Positions 1-8,739 of a stretch of 64,000 nt of DNA are shown in pieces. This DNA comes from JAIBJN01 sp963802795 (GTDB lineage Bacteria > Actinomycetota > Thermoleophilia > Gaiellales > Gaiellaceae). A program made the translations under genes and the position numbers. The notes below the pieces were generated by a model. The model saw only the letters and a list, made by a program, of their open reading frames with translations. It did no database searches and was not told where the DNA came from. Each line of letters opens with the position of its first letter. The stretch's first letter is position 1. The DNA is taken from positions 1,301,137 through 1,365,136 of the forward strand of contig CAWDJV010000005.1 of the NCBI GenBank assembly GCA_963802795.1, written 5' to 3'.

Positions 1-1330
1 TCGAACTCGACCCGCGTCTCCGTTCGCAGCGAGCGCCTCCTCGACGAACGCGGTCGGCGTCGCCGGTCGACGATCACGAACGCGCTCTTCTTCGCCGCGG
101 CCCTGATCTTGAAGCCGCTCCTTCGAGAGATCGACCTTGAACGTGAAGTCGCCGATCTCCAGCCGCGTGCCCGTCGCGTCTGGGGAGCGCGAACGCCGGG
201 CCGACCGTGGACGGCTGCGCCGGCGCGATCGCGAGCTGCATGCCCCGCGTCCGGCGCGCCCGGTGAACGACGAACTGGTCGTCGCCGCGAGAACGGACGA
301 CCGCGTCGAGCCCGTCCCGTGCGCCTCGACCTTGACCTTGATCTTGATCGGCCGCTCCTTCGAGCCCGCCTTCTCCTCGAACGTCGACCGCGCCGCGGAG
401 CGAGAACAGCCAGCCCAGCCGCCCTCGGCGTCCACGAGGAGGAGCTGGGTCGAGCGTCGCCGAGCGCGTCCGCGCGCTCCTGCGCCGCGGACCCGCAGCG
501 TGTAGCGCGGCTCGCGATGTGGTCGGCGAGCGGGATCGCCGCGTCGCCGGCGGCTCGCACGCAGGGCGGCGGCAGCGGCCGGGGCGGCGAGCTCCCAGCC
601 GTAGTAGCTGGTCGATCTTGACGCCAGCGGTCGTCGAGCGCTCTTCAGGAGCTGAGGCGACGAGCGCAGAGGCCGCCGAAGCCGAGGTCCGAGAGGCCGA
701 AGACGGCGCAGGCCGAGCTGGCGCGCCGGATCCGCTCCGCGTCGGGGATCGGCGCCGTCCGGCTCCTCGAGCACGATGTCCGGCTGCCTGGTCGAGCCGG
801 AAGCGGAGGTAGCTGCGCTCGAAGCTCGGGCCGACGTGCTCCCAGTACTCGCCCGTGAAGATGTTCGCCGGCACCTCGGGCGCGAACGACTCCTCGAACG
901 GTCAGCGCGGAGGTCATGCTGATCACCCCGAGGCAGCCGCATCCACGCGTAGACGGTCGGGTAGCTCGAACTTGATCAGGTCGACCGTCGTCGTACTGGA
1001 AGCAGCCGGTAGACGAGCTCGTCGGCGACGATCGACGGATCCTCGGTCTTCGCCGCGTCGAAGACGCTCGTCCAGAACTTCGCGTAGGCCTTGATCGAGT
1101 CGACCGTGACCTTGAGCTTCTCGGCGTCGGCGTCGACGGCGTTGATGTAGTCGTCGATCCCGGTGACGGCCGCCGGCGTTCGCCTGCTTCTTGCGGCTCC
1201 GCGTTGTCGAGCGTCCCCTGCGGCAGCCCGAGGTCGGCCTCGAGCCCCCGCTGCGACGAGCGGGTCGTCGCTGATCGCCGTCGAGCAGCTCCTCGAGCCG
1301 TCGATCAGGCTTCGCGCGAGCGCGGACGAT
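1..1330 (-). pseudogene. Frameshifted protein of unknown function, runs off the window
   Basis: I do not recognise this protein. Minus-strand coding sequence can be followed across several frames: from about 1325 (SLIDG..., then DDYINAVDADAEKLK near 1150), through VDLIKFELP near 980 and FTGEYWEHVGPSFERSYLRF near 860-800, to GTRLEIGDFTFKVDLSKE near 150-110. At least five single-base frame changes are needed and the 3' end is outside the window. It follows a PhoD-like phosphatase gene on the same strand, so the two may be cotranscribed. The boundary between them is inferred from where phosphatase-like sequence ends. It could also be a C-terminal extension of that protein. The stretch is either a decayed gene or low-accuracy sequence. 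Confidence 0.4.
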
Positions 1331-1339
1331 GGAGCTAGA

Positions 1340-4300
1340 GGAAGCGCCAGCCTCAGGCCTCGCTCGCGGAGGTCGAAACGCAGCTTCGGGCGCTCGTCGC
1401 CGAAGACGCTCGCAGGGGGACGCGGTAGACGTGTCGACGAGCACCGCCCTCGTGCTTGCCGGGCGGGTGCGAGTAGAGGTCGTGGCAGGCGACGAGCGTC
1501 TCGCCGTCGAGCTCGAAGCGCACGAGCCCGAAGTTGGTCTGGTAGAGCGACGCCGCGCGCGAAGCGGAGCTTGCCGAGCAGGCCCGGCGTGGTCGCTGGC
1601 GATCTTCCCGTACGAGCCGGCGACGTCGGTCGGGTCGAAGCTCGGGCAGCGGGTCCGGCCTGCGCGAACGCCTGCCGCTCGCTGTCCGGGCGCTCGTCGC
1701 GGACCAGCGTCCGATCCGCCAGCGCGAAGTCGGGCCGCGAGACGAGCGTCGTTCCCGGCGGCCAGCTGCGCGCTCGGGAGCAGCACCGGCTCGCTGCCGA
1801 GCCGGTCGCGCACCGCCGGGCGCGAAGCGCCCGCCCTCGGGCGGCTTGACGGCGGCCGGCGTGTTGTCGATCCAGACCAGCCGCTCGGCCGGCGTGAGGT
1901 CGAGCAGCGGGAAGCGCGAAGCCGAGGCAGCCGCGCCGAGCTTGACGATGTCGCCCTTGAAGTTCTTCAGGCCGCTCGAGGCGAACTGGGCGATCCGGGC
2001 GGGCTGCTCCTCCTCGTAGACGTTGAGGCCGTCGGTCTCCTTGCGGACGAGGAACATCTGCTGCCGTGCGGACGGTCGATGACGAGCCACTCGTCGTTGC
2101 CCTCGCGGCGCCTGCACGCATGTCTGGTCGGAGAGCGTGAAGCCGGCCGCCGCGAACGCGCCGCGCAGCCGCGGCGAGTGATCGGGCTTCGCGGTCGAGG
2201 TCGGCTCGAGCGGCCGCGGCGAGGTCGAGGCGCTTCGCGGCCCTTGCTTCCAGTAGCTCAGCTCGCCGCTCGAGCCGTAGTGCACCTCGCCCGAGAGCAC
2301 CACGACCTTCTTGTACTCGGCGAGCCGCCGGAGAAGGCCTCGTACGCGACGTCGTCGCCGGGCCAGATCTCGTTGTCGGGCTCGAGGCCGGTCAGGTTGC
2401 GCCACTTCGGATGGTGCTTGAACTCCTCGATCCGCGTCTTCAGCGGGACGATCACCGCGGCGGCGAGCGAGGGCAGCACGGCGCGGCGTCTGCGAGACAC
2501 GACGAGCACGTCGATCCCGGCCGGCAGCGGGCTGTCCGCGGGTCCGGCAGCTGCTCCTCGAGCGCCTTGGCGGAGAGCAGCCCGGCGCGGCAGGTAGCGC
2601 GAGCGGTAGCCGCGGCGCGTGCGCGTGTCGAGCGCGACGACGCGGTGGCGCGGGCCGTCGACCGTGAAGTGCCACTTGAGCTGCGGCGGCGGCTTCTCCG
2701 GGTCGGGCTGGTTGAGCCCGAAGAGCTTCTCGAGCTGCCGAGCATCTTCGCCGGGCGCCGTCGACCGGGTCCTCGCTGTCGGCCGGGTAGTAGCTCGGTC
2801 GCCAGGTCGAGCAGCTCTCCTGTAGGGCCCCGTCGCGGTAGCGCATCGGGTCGTTGCCCCAGTCCTGGAAGACCGCGTAGGCGACGAGCGCGTTACGTGA
2901 TGATGCGGCGGCCGAGCGGCGAGGTGAGGACGCGGTCGCGCCACGCGCGCCCGAGGTTCCAGTCGTCGGTGACGTCGTGGTCGTCGAAGATCATGTAGGT
3001 CGGGACGTTCGCGAGCGCCCGTCGCACCCGCGGCAGCGAGTCGTAGAAGGCCGTCAGCGTGCTGCGATCGCGCGCTGCGAAGCCCTCGCTTCTCCTGCTC
3101 TTGCGCGCGCCTTCGGTCCTTCGAGCAGCCTCGAGCGGCGCGCCGTGTCGCGCGCGGGATCACGTTCTCGTCGAAGCACGGCGTGCAGCTCCCAGAGCTG
3201 CGGGCAGCGTCCGGCCGGGACCGTGTAGACCTCGTCGACCGTCGCGAGTTGGGCTTGCCGTCCTGTCGAGCTCCCAGACCGCGTTCGACCACACGGCGAG
3301 GTACATCGCGCAGTACTCGCCGAACGACATCAGGTGGTTCGCCGTCGGCGGCCGAGAACTGCGCCTCGCACTCGAGCACCGGCCCGCGCAGCGCGGCCGG
3401 GAAGTGGCTCAGGTCGGCGGCCAGGGCGGAGCCCCTTCGCGTCGGTCGTGAGCGATCGAGCGCCCGGGTCGACGCTCGTAGCCGTCGTCGGTAGACGAGC
3501 TGGAAGGCGCGGTCGAAGCAGCGGGTCCTGGAGCACGCGGACGCGCCGGTCGTTCTTCAGCTCGTCGAGCGGGTCCTCGCTGCTTCCCTCGCAGCTCGTC
3601 GACGAACGCCTGCAGCGTCTCGAAGCCCGGCGGCTTCGGCGCGTTGACGTACGCCTCCTTGCTCGCGTCGTCGTCCTTCGGCGGGTAGCGCGTCGGCAGC
3701 AGCTCGGTCCGGCCGATCAGCCGTTGCCCAGCCGGTTGAGCATCGGCAGCATCGGCGTCGAGACGTCGTCGGCGTAGATCTGGTCGCCGGTGAGGAAGAG
3801 CTGGTGCGGGCGAACGTTCGGGTCGAACGCCGAGCGTCGCGGTCGCGGTGCCGCGCCGCCACTCGCGCGATCAGGTCGTCGACCCAGGCGAGCCCGTCGA
3901 AGCTCTTGTTGCCCTCGTCGTCGTCGGGGTAGGTGAAGCCGGGGCGGCGGCAGGAGCCGTGCAGGAGCCGCAGGTCGGTCAGCGCCGGCGGCGGCAGCGC
4001 GAAGCCGGGCAGCTCGCCCGCGTCGTAGCCGAGCGCCTTGTGCGGCCTGCCGTTGATCGGCTGGTCGCGCAGGAGCCTCTCGGACTCAGGTCGGCGTCGG
4101 GCGTCGAGCGTCGCGGGATCGAGGACTTCGCCGCCTGGGCCGCTCCCTCGTCGAACGGCGCGAGCCCGACGTTGTAGCTGTAGTTCAGCCCCGGGACGAG
4201 AGGCGCCGCACGGTCGTCCGGGATCTCGGCGACGACCACGGCGACGTGGAGGTTGTCGCCGAGGCGGAGCGTGTTCGCCGCCCCGCGCACACGCGGCTGG

Positions 4301-4465
4301 CCGCCCGTGAAGACGCCGGTCCCGGTGCCCGCCTGCTCGCGGCCCTCGAACACGGTCAGCAGGAGCGACCGCGGCTGGCTGAGCGCGACCCAGACCGAGA
4401 CGAGCCTCGGCTCGACCCGCCTCAGGATCGGCCCGGCGAGGATGAGCGGTAGGTCAGCCAGCGGC
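1340..4465 (-). pseudogene. PhoD-like metallophosphatase (alkaline phosphatase D family), multiply frameshifted
   Basis: PhoD-family enzymes are exported or membrane-associated metal-dependent phosphodiesterases/phosphomonoesterases. The N-terminus near 4450-4350 reads LILAGPILRRVEPRLVSVWV, typical of the family. Downstream pieces in different frames include LFLTGDQIYADDVSTPML (about 3815-3760, metal site), YMIFDDHDVTDDWN (about 2990-2955, the characteristic DDHDVTDDW motif), an SGEVHYGSSGELSYW block (about 2300-2250), and ARIAQFASSGLKNF with LTPAERLVWIDNTP (about 2000-1860). Rejoining the frames gives roughly 1000 residues, long for PhoD, with a C-terminal region of unknown role. At least eight indels are required. 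The start is uncertain because no ATG or GTG aligns with the N-terminal block. It is a pseudogene unless these are sequence errors. Confidence 0.7.
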
Positions 4466-4611
4466 CGGCTCCGTCAGGCAGCCTCCGAGGCCGAGCCTGA
4501 CGGCCGGCTCACACGTCGCTGGGTATGTGGTGGAAGGCACGAGCGCCCTGCCGCAGGGCACGAGTCTGAACGACCGGCCCGCGGCATGCAAGCCCGCGGG
4601 CGCCGCACTGC

Positions 4612-5229
4612 CTAGCCTCGGTTCGCGAGTGCCTGGTTGATGGCGGCGACGGTGTCGGCCCCGGCGACACCGTCGGCGTCGAGGCCGGCGTCCTCCTGAA
4701 CGGCCGAAACGGCCTCGGTCGTCGCGGGGCCGTACTGGCCGTCGGGAGTCACGTCGTAGCCAAGCGTTTCGAGCGCGCGTTGGAGCTGGCGGACGCGTCG
4801 CCCCGAGTCGCCCTCGGTGAGGGCATCTCCCTCGGGGACCTGCTGGCGTCGGCGCCGTCTCCGTAGTTGCCGCGGTGTCCGTTTCGGTGCTCGCCGTGGG
4901 CGTGGTGGTCTGATCGGCTTCGTCGTCGCCGCCGTCACCCCCGAGAGCGACGGCGAGGACGATGATCACCACGAGGGCGGCCACCGCGACGAGTGCCACA
5001 ATCCGGCGATCCGGCGCTTAGCTGCCGCGACCCGGTGGGAGCGGCGACCACGGGACGGAGGAGGAGTCTCCTCGGTCGGCGCCTCGAGCCAGTCCTCCTG
5101 GAGCCAGTCGTCTTCGCGGGGGCCCGTCTTCCGGCGGGCGATCCGGCGGGCGTTCCATGCCCATACGGTAATCGGCCCACCGGCCGTGCGCCCGCCGAAG
5201 AGCCGTCCGCCGGTTCGGCAAGGCCTCAC
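4612..5229 (-). pseudogene. Membrane-anchored peptidoglycan-binding protein, frameshifted
   Basis: A basic, Trp- and Glu-rich cytoplasmic N-terminus (LQEDWLEAPTEETPPP) leads to a single membrane helix (ALVAVAALVVIIVLAVALGG, about 4999-4940). A Thr/Glu/Ala-rich linker and a PG_binding_1-type domain follow (about 4830-4615; core RVRQLQRALETLGYDVTPDG, then YGPATTEAVSAVQ). This layout suits a type II membrane protein whose outer domain binds the cell wall. Two one-base frame changes are needed, near 5000 and 4835. The start is unclear: the initiation codon at 5229 is usable but some residues there may be spurious. It is divergent from nucS. Confidence 0.65.
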
Positions 5230-5329
5230 TGCGCTTGCTGACGCACCACCCGTCGGTACGGCTGGGCGGTCGGTCGCCCCCTGCCGGGTCGCTCGGACCT
5301 GTCCGAAAGGGCCGGTACGGTGCGGGGCC

Positions 5330-6016
5330 GTGCGCCTCGTCGTCGCCCGCTGCGAAGTGCTCTACACCGGTCGGCTCACGGCGTTCCTCCCCGAGTCGAC
5401 CCGGCTCCTGATCATGAAGTCGGACGGCTCCGTCCTCGTCCACGCGGACGCGGGCGGCTACAAGCCGCTGAACTGGATGACGCCTCCGACGACGATCGAG
5501 GAGAGCGGGGATCCGCTCGAGCTCATCGTCGTCCGAAAGCTGGCCGGAAGGGCCGAGGACCGACTGGAGATCCGCGTCCGCGAGCTCCTCAGCGACGTCT
5601 CCCACGAGATGGGTGAAGCTGCTGCGCTCGAGAAGGACGGAGTCGAGCGCCAGCTCCAGGCCGAGCTGGCCGCGGCGCCGGAGGCGCTCGGCGAAGGACT
5701 TCGGCTTGTTCGGCGCGAGTGGCCGACGGACATAGGGCCGGTCGACCTCATGTGCCGGGACGCCGACGATGCGTGGCTGGCGGTCGAGGTCAAGCGGGTC
5801 GCCACCATCGAGGCGGTGGAGCAGCTCTCCCGCTACGTCGAGCGCATCCGCGTCGACCCGGCGATGTCAGCGTGCGCCGGCCTTCTCGCCGCCCAGCAGT
5901 TCAAGCCGCAGGCGGTCACGCTCGCCGCGGCGCGCGGCATCCGCTGCGTCGAGATCGATCTGGACGAGCTCCGCGGCGCGCGCGAGCCCGAGCTGACGCT
6001 CTTCGCGCCACTCTGA
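5330..6016 (+). CDS. nucS: Endonuclease NucS/EndoMS
   Basis: NucS is the mismatch-specific endonuclease that replaces MutS/MutL in most Actinobacteria and many archaea. It cuts both strands at mismatches and works with the sliding clamp. The 228-residue product from the GTG at 5330 has the family N-terminal domain (RLTAFLPESTRLLIMKSDGS, YKPLNWMTPP) and a RecB-like nuclease C-terminus with GPVDLMC and LAVEVKR, which supply the Asp and Glu-x-Lys metal ligands. It ends in LTLFAPL, similar to the C-terminal clamp-interacting tail of the family. I chose GTG 5330 because upstream in-frame codons lack homology and the length then fits characterised NucS. It is intact, unlike its neighbours. Confidence 0.95.
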   Translation: MRLVVARCEVLYTGRLTAFLPESTRLLIMKSDGSVLVHADAGGYKPLNWMTPPTTIEESGDPLELIVVRKLAGRAEDRLEIRVRELLSDVSHEMGEAAALEKDGVERQLQAELAAAPEALGEGLRLVRREWPTDIGPVDLMCRDADDAWLAVEVKRVATIEAVEQLSRYVERIRVDPAMSACAGLLAAQQFKPQAVTLAAARGIRCVEIDLDELRGAREPELTLFAPL

Positions 6017-6075
6017 CCTGAGGTCGATAGCGGGCAGCGCGAAGGCGCCTTGCCTCGATCGCGGCCCGCTCCAGC

Positions 6076-6780
6076 TCAGTCGCCGTCGGAGCTTCCCTTC
6101 AGCGCCGTCGTCATGACCCGCAGGCTCCACCGTCCGGGCAGCAGCACGAGGTCGACGGCCTGACCGACCAGGCTGCCTCCGGGCATTTCCTCGACCAAGT
6201 CCTCGATCGCCTCCTCGGACGCCTCGAGGATGTCCTCGCCGGCGTCCACGATGCTGCCCGCAACGGGCACGACCGCCGAGGCGATCCGCGCCTCGGCCTC
6301 GTCGGCGAGCCCGGCGGCGAGCTCCTCGAGCCTCTCGCGCACGGTCTGCTGCGCTTCGTCGCGGGCACGCTCGCGATCCCTCACGACCTCGTCGCCGCCG
6401 GCGACCAGGCTCCATGCGCTCACCCCAGCCGATTCACCCGAGCCGCGTGAGAGCACCGCGACGAGCACGCCGGCGAGAATCAGCCAGGCGCCCGCGAGCA
6501 CCAGCGGGGCTGCCCACCCGGGCAACACGGAGTCGAGCGCCGCACGGCCGCCCAGTTGGCCAGCGCGAACGCAGTCGCGAATGCGACCGCCGCCACGGCG
6601 GCGACGCCATGCGCCGCAGCGCAGGCCTGTTGCGGGCCGCGCTGAGCTCGGCCTCGCGCTGCAGCAGGGCGCCCACGTCTCGTCCAAGCTGCTCGGTCAG
6701 CTCCGTCACGGAGTGCCGCTCCTCGTCGGCGCGTTCGTGCTGGCGGATCCCGGGCCCGCCTCCACCGTCTCCGGCGTCAC
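6076..6780 (-). pseudogene. Holin-like (phage holin superfamily III type) membrane protein, frameshifted
   Basis: Conceptual product: an N-terminal amphipathic part (VTELTEQLGRDVGALLQREAEL, 6715-6650), two adjacent membrane helices (about 6590-6460, including WAAPLVLAGAWLILAGVLVAV), then a long acidic amphipathic helix (RERLEELAAGLADEAEARIA) and a C-terminal hydrophobic/Gly segment. This resembles the cellular putative-actinobacteriophage-holin-III proteins often encoded in actinobacterial chromosomes. No other phage gene is nearby, so I do not infer a prophage. Frame changes are needed near 6745 and 6600. The likely start is the GTG at 6780. It is convergent with nucS, with 59 bases between them. 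Confidence 0.5.
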
Positions 6781-7117
6781 GTCACTCTCCTGCGTCGGAA
6801 CTGCCGCGCGAGAGTCGGGCGAGTCTACGCGCCTCTCTCCGAAGCGACGGCGAGCGGGTCTGGTCCGCGGCCCAGCGTGTCGCCAGGCACCTCGAGCTCG
6901 TTCTGCTGGCGTGAGAGGCGTCACCCGGGCGAGCGTCCTTATGTTGTCTCGGTGATGTCACGGAGGGGGGAACGATCCCAGGTTCACGAGCCGCTGGCAA
7001 GCCGAGGGCGGTAGCCTCACCGACGCCAAGAGGCTGAAGGCGAACGATCGCGGCACTGCCGGACATGGGTTGAGTAGAGCCAGGCTCCTCGATTCGTTCC
7101 CGGCGGAGGTCGTGTCT
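6781..7117. other. Intergenic region with no recognised gene
   Basis: About 340 bases lie between the divergent holin-like gene and the ECF sigma gene. No open frame here carries recognisable protein sequence. It presumably holds the sigma-factor promoter, but I see no convincing -35/-10 pair. A purine-rich GGAGGTC precedes the sigma start at 7118. Confidence 0.5.
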
Positions 7118-7708
7118 ATGACGGAAATCGACACTGAGCGAGAGCGACGTTTCGACACGCTGTTCGCGGCGTACGGATCCGACATCGTCGCCTACTGCGG
7201 TTGGCGAGCGGCCTCCGCGAGCGACGCGCAGGACGCCACCGCCGAGGTCTTCCTGACCGCGTGGCGTCGCCTCGACGACGTCCCGGAAGGCGACGCCGCG
7301 CGTGTGTGGCTCTACGCGACGGCGCGGCGGGTGCTCGCCAACCAGCGGCGCTCGAGCCGCCGGCGGGTCGCGTTGAACGAGCGACTCGCGCTCGAGGCCG
7401 ACTCGGCCCCGCAGGAATCGCCCGCTCTCGACCACGAGGAGGCTCTCGTGCACGAGGCCCTCGGCAGGCTCGGGTCGCGTGATCGCGAGGTGCTCCTGCT
7501 GGCGGAGTGGGAAGGCCTTTCGCCGGCGCAGATCGCGAGCGTCCTCGGGTGTCTCACGGTGACGGCCCGAGGGAAGCTGCATCGCGCGCGGCGCCGGTTC
7601 CGGGCCGTCTTCGAGGAGTTGCTCGCCGCCGAAAGTGGACACGAGACACGCATGCGACCGGCAACGGGGCAACGCTACTTGACGAAGGAGAAGCATGAAC
7701 ACGCCTGA
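7118..7708 (+). CDS. ECF-type RNA polymerase sigma factor
   Basis: A 196-residue sigma-70 family factor of the extracytoplasmic-function type. Region 2 is at residues about 8-75 (RRFDTLFAAYGSDIVAYC, DAQDATAEVFLTAWRRL, WLYATARRVLANQRR). Region 4 is at about 125-185 (LGRLGSRDREVLLLAEWEGL, SPAQIASVLGCLTVTARGKL, then an HRARRR DNA-contact helix). I chose ATG 7118 over an upstream in-frame codon because GGAGG sits nine bases before it and region 2 starts soon after. The 3' end overlaps the next gene by 14 bases, implying translational coupling. The partner encodes a single-pass membrane protein that may act as its anti-sigma or sensor. Confidence 0.9.
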   Translation: MTEIDTERERRFDTLFAAYGSDIVAYCGWRAASASDAQDATAEVFLTAWRRLDDVPEGDAARVWLYATARRVLANQRRSSRRRVALNERLALEADSAPQESPALDHEEALVHEALGRLGSRDREVLLLAEWEGLSPAQIASVLGCLTVTARGKLHRARRRFRAVFEELLAAESGHETRMRPATGQRYLTKEKHEHA

Positions 7709-8663
7709 CAGCCTCAAGGCCCTGAGAAGGGCAAACCCGCGCACCAAGGCCGGCTATGCGCACACGGTCGACGCGGTCGAGGACGCAGTCCGCGCTCAGA
7801 TGGCGGCCGCGGGCGCATCGCGGACCGACCGAACGGGCCGCGCGGCCGCGCTTCTGGCTCCGCGTCGTCGTTTCGCGGCCGGAGCCCTGCTTACCGCCGC
7901 CGCCGCCGCGGCGGCGGTCCTGGTCGTGGGATCGCCCGGCGACGACGCCGGCATCGAGAACGCGGCTGCAGCGGTCAAGCGGGCAGCGACCGTGACGGCC
8001 GCGTCCGCCGATCGTTCCGGGACCGCGGTCGTTCGGATCACGCACGATGGGGAGGTGTGGGCCGGCACGACGATTCGCTGGAACGACGACGACATCGCGA
8101 TCTCCAGTGATACGCCCGGGCGCAGCGGAAAGGCCGGCGCCGAGATGCGCGTCGTCGACGGGGTCCTCTACGGCACCGACCCGGGCGAGGGCGGCTGGAT
8201 CGAAATGGGCAGCCCGGCGAACATCGACCCGGACAGCGGAACGACGCCCGGCGAGCATCTCGCCGCCGTGCGGGAGGACGTCGAAGGTGCGACCCTGGCC
8301 AGGCTCGGCGAGAACATGACCGGGCTCACGACCACCGTCCTCGACGACGGCTCCACCGTCTACGCCGGCACCGTGCCGGCCGGACAGATCGCCAGGGAGT
8401 AGGGCTTCAAGGAAGGCGAGCACATCCGGGTGTTCCCCTTCGGCTACGTCGCCCACGGCAGGGCGGCCGACCCGGCGGCGCCGCTCGACACGGCGATCAC
8501 CGTCGCCGAGGACGGCCTCATCCGCGAGCTGGCCGTCACGTGGGGAACCTGGACGTACACGGTCAGCTACAGCGACCTCGGCACCACCGCGGCAATTGTC
8601 GCGCCGAAGAACGCCAAGTCGCTGCTGCAGATGAGAAGGGCCGCCCGGGACCAGCAGCAGTAG
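7695..8663 (+). pseudogene. Membrane-anchored exported partner of the ECF sigma factor, with in-frame TAG
   Basis: A cytoplasmic N-terminus of about 55 residues is followed by a membrane helix (residues about 58-76, AAGALLTAAAAAAAVLVVG) and a long extracytoplasmic domain with alternating beta-like sequence (GTAVVRITHDGEVWAGTTI, MRVVDGVLYGTDPGEGGWIE). An in-frame TAG at 8400-8402 interrupts it, but the same frame continues for 87 codons with the same character (HIRVFPFGYVAHGRAADPAA) to a TAG at 8661. The TAG may be a real nonsense mutation, a one-base sequence error (AAG to TAG would restore Lys), or readthrough. The gene overlaps the sigma gene, and the layout recurs at 30.2-31.9 kb. No zinc-binding anti-sigma motif is visible. 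Confidence 0.6.
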
Positions 8664-8693
8664 GCGGAGCGAGGAAGAAGCTCTTCTTAGGAG

Positions 8694-8723
8694 CCGCGGG
8701 GGTGGGCGTTCCCACCCCCGCGG
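8694..8723. terminator. GC-rich hairpin between convergent genes
   Basis: A perfect 13-bp stem (8694-8706 with 8711-8723) closes a CGTT tetraloop. It lies 31 bases after the sigma-partner gene and 17 bases before the stop of the convergent peptidase gene. There is no T-tract, as is common for high-G+C terminators, so it probably acts in both directions. Confidence 0.75.
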
Positions 8724-8739
8724 CGATGGCGCTAGCTCG

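Noticed and set aside
6076..6780. Prophage remnant suggested by a holin-like protein
   Set aside because: No terminase, capsid, tail, integrase or attachment site is nearby. Holin-III-like proteins are common chromosomal genes in actinobacteria.
6782..7747. Long open frame on the minus strand over the ECF sigma gene
   Set aside because: It is the mirror of the sigma-factor coding strand, has no family motif, and the plus-strand sigma protein is complete.
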